Part shown: positions 28,960 through 37,186 of the stretch, one piece after another
How the letters are laid out: each line of letters begins with the position of its first letter
Numbering within the stretch: position 1 is the stretch's first letter
Origin: Mycolicibacterium sarraceniae
Lineage (GTDB): Bacteria > Actinomycetota > Actinomycetes > Mycobacteriales > Mycobacteriaceae
DNA: 64,000 bases
Direction: 5' to 3'
Assembly: GCF_010731875.1 (NCBI RefSeq)
Contig: NZ_AP022595.1
Span: forward strand, 2,976,001 to 3,040,000
Position numbers and translations under genes: made by a program
Notes under the pieces: generated by a model
What the model saw: the letters and a program-made list of their open reading frames with translations, nothing else
The model's database searches: none
Told to the model about the DNA's origin: nothing

Positions 28960-29330
28960 AGCAGCATTCGCCAATCCGACCCGGCGGTCAGATGAACTCT
29001 CGGGCGCTCGCTCACAACGCAGGCCAGACCCCACTCTCGATCACGACATTACGGAGGCTGGCCCCTATTTCCTCCACACATTGGAATAGGCTTTCCGGTG
29101 GAGTATTAATTGCCGTGATAAGGCGCTGCGCGGTGTGTCTGCATTTGTGCTGAACGCGTCGATCGAGCGGAAATAATGCACTAATCGTAGAGGACTTCGA
29201 CGCTCAGATCTGACTCATAAAACTTCGGTGCTGGCTCTCGGGCGGCACGGACAACCCGTCGGCAACGTGCCAGCGCGCTGCCGAGACCAGCGGATGAACA
29301 CTCCGCCTGCGCAAACATATTGGACATAGC
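28960..29330. other. Intergenic stretch without a convincing gene
   Basis: About 370 bases between two secreted-protein genes. The middle (29040-29190) is relatively AT-rich. No tRNA, long palindrome or coding frame with mycobacterial codon usage was seen before the terminator hairpin at 29331. Confidence 0.4.
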
Positions 29331-29365
29331 ATTGGGTGGCCGCGTGAAACACGCGGCCACCCAAT
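29331..29365 (-). terminator. Strong hairpin, probable terminator of the small secreted-protein gene
   Basis: A perfect 16-bp stem, ATTGGGTGGCCGCGTG paired with CACGCGGCCACCCAAT, around a 3-base loop, starting 11 bp beyond the stop of the minus-strand gene at 29377. No T-tract follows, as in the I-shaped terminators common in mycobacteria. Confidence 0.75.
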
Positions 29366-29376
29366 GGAGCGTCTAT

Positions 29377-29601
29377 TTACCTGCGGGCACCGGGCATGCC
29401 CAGCCACGGGAAGACGGGCTGGTTGGCGACAGGCGCTCTAGTGCCCGGCACCGCCTTGATCGACACACTGCCGTTGGTCTGGCAGATGGTTTTAACGCCC
29501 GCCTCTTGACAGTTGGGTCGGGCATAAGCGATCGGGGCCGAAACCGCAGCCGCCACCATCAAACCCGCCAACACCAGAGCAGACTTACCTCGCGAAGTCA
29601 T
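29377..29601 (-). CDS. Small secreted Cys-containing protein (74 aa)
   Basis: A short exported protein: signal SALVLAGLMVAAAVSAPIAYA, then RPNCQEAGVKTICQTNG with two Cys 8 residues apart, which could form a disulfide, and VSIKAVPGT. ATG 29601 follows an AAGGTGGAAGGG purine-rich RBS and is preferred over upstream codons that extend into the next gene's end. Ends just before a strong hairpin terminator. Resembles small conserved mycobacterial secreted proteins; function unknown. Confidence 0.65.
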   Translation of the reverse strand: MTSRGKSALVLAGLMVAAAVSAPIAYARPNCQEAGVKTICQTNGSVSIKAVPGTRAPVANQPVFPWLGMPGARR

Positions 29602-29651
29602 ATTCCCTTCCACCTTTCGGGCTGTTACGCCGATCGACATCCACTTACCAA

Positions 29652-30083
29652 TTACGGACATGCCGAGATGACAATTCCGGCTCCCGGACCGAAGGGCGTG
29701 CCGTTGGCCGCCGCGCGCTGCAACGCATCCTGGCGAGCCGCTTCAACAGTCGGACCCGCACCGCCAGCCACCGTGCTGTTGCCGTCGTCAGCGACGGACA
29801 CGATGCACAGGTTTTCGTTGGTCACTTCGTCAACGGAGCATTCGATACCACCGGCCTGCTCGCACGCCGCAATTACGCGCGCAGAAGCTTCCCCATTGGT
29901 GGCACCGGTCGCGCGGAATCCCTCAAGGACGCCCAAGAATGCGCCGGTGCCGACCGCCTCGGAGACCTCATTCGGGTTGTCGGTGCCCCCGTCAGGCCCA
30001 CCTGCCCATGCGATGCCCGTCGAGGCCGCCGCAGCGATAACGCCTCCAACCACAATCGCCGAAACCAAACGGGTGCTGGCCAT
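29652..30083 (-). CDS. Secreted protein, DUF4189-like
   Basis: A 143-residue exported protein: signal STRLVSAIVVGGVIAAAASTGIAWA. The mature part has Cys residues in ARVIAACEQAGGIECSVDEV and ENLCIVSVADD, then TVEAARQDALQRAA, a pattern that resembles the DUF4189 repeat (Cys-rich, AxxxAL helix). ATG 30083 (MASTRLV) has AGAGGACAGG directly upstream, so it was preferred to an upstream ATG. It lies 50 bp before the small secreted gene; both may share the terminator at 29331. Function unknown. Confidence 0.6.
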   Translation of the reverse strand: MASTRLVSAIVVGGVIAAAASTGIAWAGGPDGGTDNPNEVSEAVGTGAFLGVLEGFRATGATNGEASARVIAACEQAGGIECSVDEVTNENLCIVSVADDGNSTVAGGAGPTVEAARQDALQRAAANGTPFGPGAGIVISACP

Positions 30084-30156
30084 ACCTGTCCTCTCTTCCA
30101 TGACGTTTCGCCCACAATAACAACACCAGCGCATTTACGCTGGCCCACGCGCCAAA

Positions 30157-30204
30157 TCGTGTGCCCTGACACGAAATGTATCGTGTGTCCTGACACAAAA
30201 TGCC
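30157..30204. repeat. Tandem pair of 24-bp imperfect repeats with internal dyad
   Basis: Two adjacent copies, TCGTGTGCCCTGACACGAAA and TCGTGTGTCCTGACACAAAA (first 20 bases of each), match at 20 of 24 positions. Each carries an inverted repeat GTGT-N6-ACAC-like core. They lie 74-121 bp upstream of the DUF4189-like gene and could be regulator sites. Confidence 0.5.
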
Positions 30205-30462
30205 CGTGGCTATTGCGCCGGGTGGGAGCGTCAGAACGGCGGTGTGATCGGGTTCTGCCGCGAAGCGACCAAGCCATGAACCAGGGACCGCGCCGACGGG
30301 CCCAGGCAGTCGCTCGACCCCGTTCGAATGGCCGGGGATTGAGCTGCGCGCATTGTGGGAACAGTCAATCATCGGTCTATCGGCCCCGCTGACTTCGGCT
30401 GCCCTGCAACCACATTGATGCCAGGCTGAGAAATCCAGGAGTGGGTCGGACACGTGTGACAA

Positions 30463-30496
30463 AATTGGCCCCCCTCTCGCGGGAGGGGGGCCAATT
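30463..30496 (-). terminator. Intrinsic terminator after the PGRS-like gene
   Basis: A perfect 14-bp stem, AATTGGCCCCCCTC with GAGGGGGGCCAATT, and a 6-base loop. On the minus strand it follows the PGRS-like stop by 12 bp and runs into AATTTTGTC, giving a short U-tract. Confidence 0.8.
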
Positions 30497-30508
30497 CCAT
30501 GGTCCGCG

Positions 30509-32047
30509 CTAGCCGCCGGCGCCACCCGCTCCACCGGCGCCGCCCGCGCCACCGACAGCGCCCGAGCCCTGCTTGCCGGAATTGCCCGCGGTCGCGCCGC
30601 CCTTGCCGCCGTTGCCGCCGGTCCCGCCGTTGCCGCCAAGCACCGCGGCATTGCCGCCGTGACCACCAGTGCCGCCGGTGCCGCCCTTGCCGGCGCTAGC
30701 GCCGTTGCCGCCCGTGCCGCCGTTTCCTCCGGTTCCGCCTTCGAAAAAGCCGAAGTTACCGGTGCCGCCTTTGCCGCCGGCGCCGCCGGCGCCATTGGTC
30801 GAGGTGCCGCCGTTACCGCCGGTTCCGCCATTTCCACCGAAGATGCCGCCGTAGCCGGATTCTCCGCCGGCGCCGCCTGCGCCGCCGTTGCCGCTGACCG
30901 ACCCGCCGCCGTCGCCACCCCGGCCGGCGGTGCCGGCGCTGCCCAAGACGCCCGTCAAGCCGCCGTTGCCGCCATTGCCGCCCTTGCCGCCGGCACCGCC
31001 GTCACCGGTGCCGCCGGCACCGCCGGTGCCTGCAGCGCCGCCGGTGCCGCCGGTGCCCGCAACCAGGCTCCCGGCGCCGCCGGCACCGCCGTTGCCGCCT
31101 GCGCCGCCGCTGGTCGTGCCCGTGCCGCCGGCGCCGCCCACGCCGCCGTTGCCGCCGAACTCTGAACCCCACAGGCCGCCTGTGCCGCCGGCGCCACCGT
31201 TGCCCCCGGCACCGCCGGCGGCGGAAGCGTTGGTGTATCCGGCGCCGCCGTTGCCGCCGACGTGGCGTGCTGTCTTACCGGACGCGGGGACGCCCGTGTC
31301 GAGGATCGGCAGGAGAGCAGAGTTACCGGCGTTGCCACCATTGCCGCCCGCGCCGCCATTGCGGCCGCTGATGTTGTTCCCGCCCGCGCCGCCGGCCCCG
31401 CCGTAGCCGGAGAAGAGCCCAGCGTTGCCGCCGTGACCGCCGTCGCCGCCGTCGTAGCCGGCGCCGCCGGCGCCGCCGCCGGCCCGAAAGAGAGTCCCGT
31501 CGCTGTCGGAGCCGCCGAACAGGCCGCCGCGACCGCCGTCGCCGCCGTTGCCGTTGTTGATGCTGGTGGTGGTGGCATCGCCGCCCTTACCGCCTGCGCC
31601 GTACACGTACGCGTTGCCGCCTTTGCCGCCGTTGTAGCCGTTGCCGCCGTTACCCAGAAGGCCGCCGTTGCCGCCGTTGCAGGCTGCGCTGGCGCACTGG
31701 GCGTCGGCCGCGCTGTAGCTATAGCCGTTGCCGATGAGCAGACCACCGTTGGGATGAGCGGCGGTGCCGTTGCCGATGAGCAGCGATACGACGTTGCCTG
31801 CGGCGCTGGCCGAGGCCGCGCCGGTGACATTCTTGAGGCTGACGGTGTTCTTGCCGGTCGGCGTGGTCGGCCAGAGCCAAAGATCGGAGTCGCCCGAGGT
31901 CTGGTTGTATTCGGGCGCAGCCGCGGCCGAAGGAGCCTCGGTGAGGGCGAAAAGAACACCCGCGCCCACCATCGCCGCACCGGCGATACCCGTGGTGACA
32001 AAGGTTGGTGTGGCCACACGGGGCGATTTCCTGCGGTGTTTGGACAA
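30509..32047 (-). CDS. Exported glycine-rich PGRS-like protein lacking a PE domain
   Basis: A 512-residue protein. Residues 1-44 look like a signal peptide ([21 protein letters not shown], then [10 protein letters not shown]), not a PE domain. Residues 45-115 form a unique segment ([28 protein letters not shown]). From about 118 to the end the sequence is GGxGG/GGAGG repeats such as GGNGGAGGAG, the composition of PE_PGRS C-termini, likely folding as a glycine-rich calcium-binding or polyglycine-helix structure (inference). The C-terminus ends in the repeat. An intrinsic terminator follows. Repeats make this locus prone to length polymorphism and assembly error. Confidence 0.8.
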   Translation of the reverse strand: MSKHRRKSPRVATPTFVTTGIAGAAMVGAGVLFALTEAPSAAAAPEYNQTSGDSDLWLWPTTPTGKNTVSLKNVTGAASASAAGNVVSLLIGNGTAAHPNGGLLIGNGYSYSAADAQCASAACNGGNGGLLGNGGNGYNGGKGGNAYVYGAGGKGGDATTTSINNGNGGDGGRGGLFGGSDSDGTLFRAGGGAGGAGYDGGDGGHGGNAGLFSGYGGAGGAGGNNISGRNGGAGGNGGNAGNSALLPILDTGVPASGKTARHVGGNGGAGYTNASAAGGAGGNGGAGGTGGLWGSEFGGNGGVGGAGGTGTTSGGAGGNGGAGGAGSLVAGTGGTGGAAGTGGAGGTGDGGAGGKGGNGGNGGLTGVLGSAGTAGRGGDGGGSVSGNGGAGGAGGESGYGGIFGGNGGTGGNGGTSTNGAGGAGGKGGTGNFGFFEGGTGGNGGTGGNGASAGKGGTGGTGGHGGNAAVLGGNGGTGGNGGKGGATAGNSGKQGSGAVGGAGGAGGAGGAGG

Positions 32048-32217
32048 GATCGGAATTCCCTTCGAAGAAGTCTTCAGTCCGGCAAATGCGCCGAGTGGTT
32101 CACTGCAAGGGAAATCTAATGAGACGCCGCTTACCCACGACTAGACCGCACTTGGCGCACTGTCGAACTTCGTGCAAACGCCAGTTGAACTGAACCTGTA
32201 AAAGCCGCCGTAGTGGG

Positions 32218-32733
32218 CTATTTGCACAGATCGGCGAGCCGGGAGTTGACCGCCTCGGCGTTGCGCAGGCGCTCGGCCTGGGTCGGGTCGGAGTTGGCGA
32301 CCCCGGCTAACGCGTTCATCGAAATATCCTGCAATCCGGTCGCGAAGTCGCGAATCGCGCCGGCCAGGTCGGCGGGCGTGGCCGGACTCAGGTGCGCCAA
32401 CAGGTAGGTCGCGCCGCCGGACATCGCCAGCCGAGCGTTGGCCGCCACGCCCTGCACTTCGGTTCCGCCGTCGGCGTGCGTCTGCAGCTGCACCGCGGAC
32501 GTCACGGTGCGGTAGGCGTCGCAGGCGCTCGCCTTCGGGTCGCCGCTCAGCGATGGGGCCGGCGCAGCAGGGGGCTTGGGCGCTGGGCGGAGTACGGCCC
32601 ATCCCGCCGCAGCGGCGGCGATCACCGCGATCACCAGCGCGACGGGCGCAATCCAGCGCGGTGACGATCCGGATTTGCGGGGGGGACGGCTAGGCGAAGG
32701 CGGTTCGTGGGCTGCTGTGGTCGGTTCCGACAT
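32218..32733 (-). CDS. Membrane-anchored hypothetical protein
   Basis: A 171-residue type II protein: a Pro/Ser-rich cytoplasmic N-terminus (PPSPSRPPRKSGSSPRW), one transmembrane helix (IAPVALVIAVIAAAAAGWAV), a Pro-rich linker and an extracytoplasmic helical domain with two Cys (ASACDAYRTV and the terminal DLCK), which may pair. This architecture is frequent in mycobacterial proteins of unknown function. ATG 32733. No operon partner is obvious. Confidence 0.65.
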   Translation of the reverse strand: MSEPTTAAHEPPSPSRPPRKSGSSPRWIAPVALVIAVIAAAAAGWAVLRPAPKPPAAPAPSLSGDPKASACDAYRTVTSAVQLQTHADGGTEVQGVAANARLAMSGGATYLLAHLSPATPADLAGAIRDFATGLQDISMNALAGVANSDPTQAERLRNAEAVNSRLADLCK

Positions 32734-32771
32734 GACGGCGATCCTAGCCGTGGGATCTGTCGATCCATGAA

Positions 32772-32983
32772 ATGCGTAGTCTGGCTGCGGAAAGGCTATC
32801 GGTGGCGGCAGTGACGACGGGTGTGGCCAAAGTGCTCGCCGGGGCGGTGTTGGCCGGTGTCATCTGTACGGCAGCGCTCCCACCATCAACGGTGTTCCGT
32901 GCGTGGCGAGCAACCTTGCGCTATGCCAATCGTTCGTCCAGAACCAGCAGCCACCGCGCCGGCCCTCCACCTCGATCGGCTAG
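32772..32983 (+). pseudogene. Possible small secreted protein gene broken by a frameshift
   Basis: One frame encodes a signal-like segment, AKVLAGAVLAGVICTAAL. After about 32876 the coding character moves to another frame, PTINGVPCVASNLALCQSFV then QNQQPPRRPSTSIG and TAG at 32981-32983. Its stop overlaps the converging SDR stop at CTAG. Together they look like a short secreted Cys-containing protein with a one-base frameshift or sequencing error. Weakly supported. Confidence 0.35.
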
Positions 32984-33768
32984 GACCCGCTGCACGTCAG
33001 CATTTTCGTGAGCAGCCGCTGCGCCCAGTTCGGGCTGACCTGACCCATCGTGGCCAGTACGCGGGTTTGCCGCCCGACCGGATAGTGCACCTTGGGCAAC
33101 CGGTTGTGGCGGTGGGTGGCCGAATAGACAGCTGTGGCGACGTCGTCGGCGGAGAGGTTGACGCCCAGCGATTTGGTGCTGCCGGTTTCCACACCGTCGG
33201 TCATCGCGGTCTTGACGAACAGCGGCCACATCGCCAGCACCCTGATGTCATACCGGCGCCACCGTAGCTCCAGGGCTTCGGTCAGGGCGCGCAGCGCGAA
33301 CTTGGTGGCCGAGTAGGTGGCGAGTTCGGGTTGGCCGTACAGCGCCGAGGCCGAGCACATGTTGACTGCCTGCGCGTGCGCGGTGTCGCGCAGATAGGGG
33401 AAGGCGGCGGGCAGTCCGGTCAGCGCGCCGGTGAAATTGATATCGATCATCTGTCGCTGCGCCGGCAACGGAATGTCCTGGAAGGCGCCTGCGGTCAGCA
33501 CACCCGCTTTGTTGACCAGAATGTCGAGTTCGCCTGCCGCACCGGCGAATTCGGCCAGGCGTGCCGACCATGCCGCGGCATCGGTGACATCTAGTTCGCC
33601 GGTCGTCACCTCACCGCCGCGTCCGGTGATCTCGCTGTGCAGGGCGGCCAACCCGGCGAGGTCGATGTCGTAGGCGCCGACGCGATAGCCATGCCGCGCG
33701 AAGGTCAGCGCAGTCGCCCGGCCGATGCCCGCGGCGGCACCGGTGATGAAGACGGCCGGTGAGTTCAT
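32980..33768 (-). CDS. Short-chain dehydrogenase/reductase
   Basis: A 262-residue NAD(P)-dependent oxidoreductase of the classical SDR family. Rossmann motif FITGAAAGIGRATAL (TGxxxGxG), DVTD element, LVNKAGV (NNAG variant with Lys in the second position), a catalytic Ser in NMCSASALYG and the YSATK Tyr/Lys pair. ATG 33768 (MNSPAVFITG) gives a proper start for the first beta strand; an extended frame upstream is not conserved-looking. Substrate unknown. Asp in YDIDL after the second strand suggests NAD(H) preference (inference). Confidence 0.88.
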   Translation of the reverse strand: MNSPAVFITGAAAGIGRATALTFARHGYRVGAYDIDLAGLAALHSEITGRGGEVTTGELDVTDAAAWSARLAEFAGAAGELDILVNKAGVLTAGAFQDIPLPAQRQMIDINFTGALTGLPAAFPYLRDTAHAQAVNMCSASALYGQPELATYSATKFALRALTEALELRWRRYDIRVLAMWPLFVKTAMTDGVETGSTKSLGVNLSADDVATAVYSATHRHNRLPKVHYPVGRQTRVLATMGQVSPNWAQRLLTKMLTCSGS

Positions 33769-34062
33769 ACGATTTTCAGATGCGGGGTGCCGGCCGTCGG
33801 CTCCGGGGCGATACGGTGCACCTGCTCTGGTATCGGCGCGTGGTGGCCGATCTGTCCCGCAGGATGCTCGACGAGCGGACAACGGTGAGCGCGGCAGTCT
33901 TGTGACTTCGCTAAGAGCCGGTGTGATTCGTGAAGGCGATGAAATCCGTTTATGTTTAAGGGTTTTCACGGTCGCAAGCCAGGCCGGTGGATCGGTACGG
34001 CTCATCGATGCTGTAGGTGAACGTACAACTGTTGCCTTGGTGCGCGTGCTGCTTACGTCGTC
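33769..34062. other. Intergenic stretch without a convincing gene
   Basis: Nearly 300 bases between the SDR start and the decayed minus-strand remnant. Frames in both directions lack coherent protein features, and no RNA gene or strong dyad was recognised. The promoter of the SDR gene presumably lies at its start. Confidence 0.35.
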
Positions 34063-34300
34063 TTATGCCGGGTGATGGCATATCTCGACAGCGGGAGGCG
34101 ACGCGCGTGGGGCGTGGTGCGGCCGTCGAGCCCGAGTCGAGAATTCCGGGTGCAGGACCGAATCGGCGATGAATCCCTGCACCTCGGCGGGGCGGCAGAT
34201 CGTAGAGGCTGAGCACGTCATGGTCGTGAAAAAGGACTTCGGACAACAGATTCCACGAATCGTGTTTGTGCGGCGCTAATCCGAACACCCGCAACACCAT
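34063..34300 (-). pseudogene. Frameshifted remnant of an unrecognised gene
   Basis: From ATG 34300 the minus strand reads MVLRVFGLAPHKHDSW, then LSEVLFHDHDVLSLYDLP. Near 34195-34205 the coherent sequence switches frame to PAEVQGFIADSVLHPEFSTR and ends ICHHPA with TAA at 34063. Both parts look like real protein, so a one- or two-base frameshift is likely. I do not recognise the family. A second broken fragment on the same strand lies just upstream. Confidence 0.4.
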
Positions 34301-34339
34301 CGGCTGGGGTTGCCTCACTTCGTCCCGGCTTGGGTTGGT

Positions 34340-34477
34340 TTAGTGGTGCAGCCAGACGGTTTCCGCCGGCGACGCCGCCCGGGCCAAATCTGATAGCGAA
34401 CCGTGAATAGCCTGCCGTGATGCTGCGAGATCGGGATCTGGTCAAGGGTCGACGGTAGCCTGACCACGCTCGAACAT
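34340..34477 (-). pseudogene. Short minus-strand reading frame interrupted by a stop, divergent from the iron operon
   Basis: ATG 34477 (inside the IdeR box) reads MFERGQATVDP, then TGA, then continues coherently as DLAASRQAIHGSLSDLARAA and ETVWLHH with TAA at 34340. It may be a remnant of a gene once divergently expressed from the same iron-controlled region, or chance. Weak support. Confidence 0.25.
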
Positions 34478-34493
34478 GGTTAGGCTAACCAAA
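34475..34493. promoter_or_regulatory. IdeR box (iron-dependent repressor operator)
   Basis: CATGGTTAGGCTAACCAAA contains the perfect dyad GGTTAG-G-CTAACC and matches the mycobacterial IdeR consensus TTAGGTTAGGCTAACCTAA at 15 of 19 positions. It sits 50 bp upstream of the lipoprotein start, so the five-gene iron operon should be repressed by Fe(II)-IdeR and switched on by iron limitation. Confidence 0.85.
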
Positions 34494-34542
34494 TATTTGC
34501 GGTGGCGATGCGGCGAATCAACGGACGGGAGTGGGCTTCGGC

Positions 34543-35796
34543 ATGACGAACACGGCGAAGGCCGGCGTGCGCCGGTCGCGGGTGAGCAAGGTCGGCACCG
34601 TTGCCGCCGTGACGGCCGCGGTCGTGGCGGGAATGCTGACTGGTTGTGGGCATCAGGCCGATCCGGCCACGCCGGCGGGGCTGGAAGCCAAGGATGCCCA
34701 GGCCCTCAACGCTGGGCAGTTCTCTGATGCTGGTGCCGCGGCGCGTACCACGCTGGCTCCCCAGCCGGGTTCGTTCCTCGCTGGCAAAGCGTCGGTGAGC
34801 ACCATCGCCGCGACCACGCCGGAGAACGGCGATGTGAACCCTTACGCTATCTGGCCGGTCACCGTGAACGTGGGCACCCTGCATGCCGGCGATGTCCTGG
34901 TCGACAACTTCAACAACAAGTCCAACAACCAGGGCACCGGCACCACCGTCGTCGACGTCCACCCGGACAAGTCGCTGACGGTCTTCGCCGCCGTACCGGC
35001 CAACCTGCCGGGGTGCCCGGGCGGTGTCGGGTTGACCACCGCGATGGTGGTGCTCAAGGACGGCTGGGTTCTGGTCGGCAGCCTGCCGACCACTGACGGC
35101 AAACTCGGTACCGCTGGCGCTGGTTGCCTGATCGAGCTGAACCCGACCGGCCAGGTCGCGGGCACCATCGCCGGTGACTACCTGAACGGGCCATGGGCCG
35201 CCGCCGTCGACGACCACGGCGACGCTGCGACACTGTTCGTCAGCAACACCCTGAACGGGCTGAAGGACGCGGCCGGCAAGCCGGTGAATCAGGGCAACGT
35301 CGTGCGCATCGGGTTGAGCCAGACCCCGACGAAAGCCCCTGCGGTGACCAGCCACACCGTCATCGCTGATGGATTTGCAGAGAAGGAAGACGCGTCGGCG
35401 TTGGTAAAGGGCCCGACCGGGCTGGTGCTCGATCCTGCGGGGAACCTGTATGTCGGGGACAACCTCGGTAACCGGGTCGCGGTGGTGCGGAGCGCACTGA
35501 CCCGTCCGGATTCGGCCAAGACCGGTGACACCTTAAGCGCGGATGGTCAGTTGGCCAACCCGCTGGGTCTGGACCGGGCGCCAAACGGCGATATTCTGGT
35601 GGCCAACGCAACCAACGGCAAAATCGTCGAAATCACCCCTGACGGTAAGCAGGTCGGCGAGTACTACGCCAACCAGGATGTCGCCCAGGACCCGCCCGGC
35701 AACGGCAACCTGTTCGGGATCGCGGTCAACCAGACCCGCGACGGCATCTACTTCGTCAATGACGACAGCAACACGTTGTCACTGCTGCACGCATGA
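34543..35796 (+). CDS. NHL/beta-propeller-like lipoprotein, first gene of the IdeR-controlled iron operon
   Basis: A 417-residue exported protein with lipobox (VVAGMLTGC) after a Tat/Sec-like N-terminus. The mature domain is made of recurring strands such as TGLVLDPAGNLYVGDNLGNR and LANPLGLDRAPNGDILVANA, typical of NHL/SMP-30-type beta-propellers. I favour ATG 34543 (MTNTAKAG); a GTG at 34531 is possible but its RBS is too close. The stop overlaps the DyP start (ATGA). No enzymatic residues can be assigned; in context it may hold or hand over iron or a chelate, taking the place EfeO has in EfeUOB systems (inference). Confidence 0.75.
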   Translation: MTNTAKAGVRRSRVSKVGTVAAVTAAVVAGMLTGCGHQADPATPAGLEAKDAQALNAGQFSDAGAAARTTLAPQPGSFLAGKASVSTIAATTPENGDVNPYAIWPVTVNVGTLHAGDVLVDNFNNKSNNQGTGTTVVDVHPDKSLTVFAAVPANLPGCPGGVGLTTAMVVLKDGWVLVGSLPTTDGKLGTAGAGCLIELNPTGQVAGTIAGDYLNGPWAAAVDDHGDAATLFVSNTLNGLKDAAGKPVNQGNVVRIGLSQTPTKAPAVTSHTVIADGFAEKEDASALVKGPTGLVLDPAGNLYVGDNLGNRVAVVRSALTRPDSAKTGDTLSADGQLANPLGLDRAPNGDILVANATNGKIVEITPDGKQVGEYYANQDVAQDPPGNGNLFGIAVNQTRDGIYFVNDDSNTLSLLHA

Positions 35797-37151
35797 CCGA
35801 ATCGCCCGACGCCGCGCCGGCTGCTGATCAGCCGACGCAGACTGAGCCGGCCCGGGGCCGGTTTTCCCGCCGAAACCTGTTGCACGGCGGCCTTTTCGTC
35901 GGTGGTGCGGTCGTCGGCGCGGTGGGCGCCGCCACAGCCGGAGCCGCTGTGAGGCACGCGGGGCTGTCGTCGTCGGATGTCGAACCGTTCTACGGCCGAC
36001 ATCAGGGCGGCATCGTCACCGACACCCAGCAGCACACCGTCATCGCTGCGTTCGACCTGAACACCGACAAACGGGACCACGTGGTGCAGGTGCTGCGCCG
36101 CTGGAGCGATCTGGCTGCCCTACTGGCTCGCGGGGACTCGGCGACCATCCCGATCTACGACCCGCCGGACGTGGTGAACCCCTACGCCAACACCACCGCG
36201 AAGTCCACCACCTCGGACTCGCTGGACACTTGGCAGACCGGTCCGAACCGGCTGACCGTGACGATCGGATTCGGCCGGACCCTGTTCCTGCGCAACGGAA
36301 TCGACCGGTTCGGCCTGCGCGCACGATTGCCTGACCAGTTGGTCGAGTTGCCACACTTCCCGGGAGACCAGCTCGCGGCCGAGCAGAGCGAAGGCGACCT
36401 GCTGCTCCACGCCTGCGGCGACGACCTGCAGGTGGTGTTCCACGCAGTCCGGTCGATTGCCCGGATTTCGCCGGACATCGCGACCCTGCGCTGGACGCAG
36501 ATCGGCTACTCACCCAGCAATGCGGCGGGTACACCGCGGAACCTGATGGGGTTCAAGGACGGAACGATTAATTCCAACGCGCATCCTCCCGCGGATCTGA
36601 ACGCCACCCTGTGGGCCGGCAATGACGGTCAGGACTGGATGCGCGATGGTAGCTATCTGGTGTACCGCCGGATCCGGATTACCCTGGAGCACTGGGACCG
36701 GCTGCCAGTGGCGGCTCAGGAACAGGTGGTCGGGCGGCAGAAGGTGTCCGGCGCGCCGCTGGGTGGGCAGGGTGAGTTCGATGAGCTCAAGCTTGATGCC
36801 CGGGATGCTTCTGGCGCGCTGCACGTTCCGGAGACCTCGCACGTTCGGTTGGCGGCGCCGGAGACGAACAATGGGGCCGTCATCATCCGTCGGGCGTTCT
36901 CGTACAACAACGGCACCACACCGTTTATCGAACGGTGGCCACCGTGGCGTCAGGCGTTGGAGTACGACGCCGGTCTACTGTTCCTCGGGTACCAGAAGGA
37001 CCCGCGGACGGCCTTCGTCCCGATCAACAGCCGGTTGGCGATTAACGACGCGCTCAACCAGTTCACCACCCATACCGCCAGCGCCGTCTTCGCTCTCCCG
37101 TCGGGTGCAGCCGGTCCTGGCCATTGGGTCGGCGAAGAACTGTTCGCGTGA
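35793..37151 (+). CDS. Tat-exported DyP-type peroxidase (EfeB-like)
   Basis: A 452-residue haem peroxidase. The N-terminus has a twin-arginine signal, RFSRRNLLHGGLFVGG. The DyP signature is RNLMGFKDGT (GxxDG; catalytic Asp), with the C-terminal LLFLGYQKDPRTAFVPI and a proximal-His region around SHVRLAAPETN. Related EfeB proteins act on haem and ferrous iron in the periplasm and have been proposed to release haem iron. ATG 35793 overlaps the upstream stop by 4 bp. The following gene starts 35 bp later. Exported location fits work together with a surface iron binder and the ABC importer. Confidence 0.9.
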   Translation: MTESPDAAPAADQPTQTEPARGRFSRRNLLHGGLFVGGAVVGAVGAATAGAAVRHAGLSSSDVEPFYGRHQGGIVTDTQQHTVIAAFDLNTDKRDHVVQVLRRWSDLAALLARGDSATIPIYDPPDVVNPYANTTAKSTTSDSLDTWQTGPNRLTVTIGFGRTLFLRNGIDRFGLRARLPDQLVELPHFPGDQLAAEQSEGDLLLHACGDDLQVVFHAVRSIARISPDIATLRWTQIGYSPSNAAGTPRNLMGFKDGTINSNAHPPADLNATLWAGNDGQDWMRDGSYLVYRRIRITLEHWDRLPVAAQEQVVGRQKVSGAPLGGQGEFDELKLDARDASGALHVPETSHVRLAAPETNNGAVIIRRAFSYNNGTTPFIERWPPWRQALEYDAGLLFLGYQKDPRTAFVPINSRLAINDALNQFTTHTASAVFALPSGAAGPGHWVGEELFA

Positions 37152-37186
37152 CCGTAACCCCTGCAACCCATTTCGATCGGAGTCTC

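Noticed and set aside
30157..30204. CRISPR-like array
   Set aside because: Only two adjacent repeats without spacers and no cas genes anywhere in the window.
30888..31406. Proline-rich plus-strand frames over the PGRS-like gene
   Set aside because: GGC-type glycine codons read antisense give Pro/Ala runs; no start context or signal.
33956..34318. Intact 120-aa minus-strand gene
   Set aside because: Only its first third looks like protein; the coherent sequence continues in a different frame, so a frameshifted remnant fits better.
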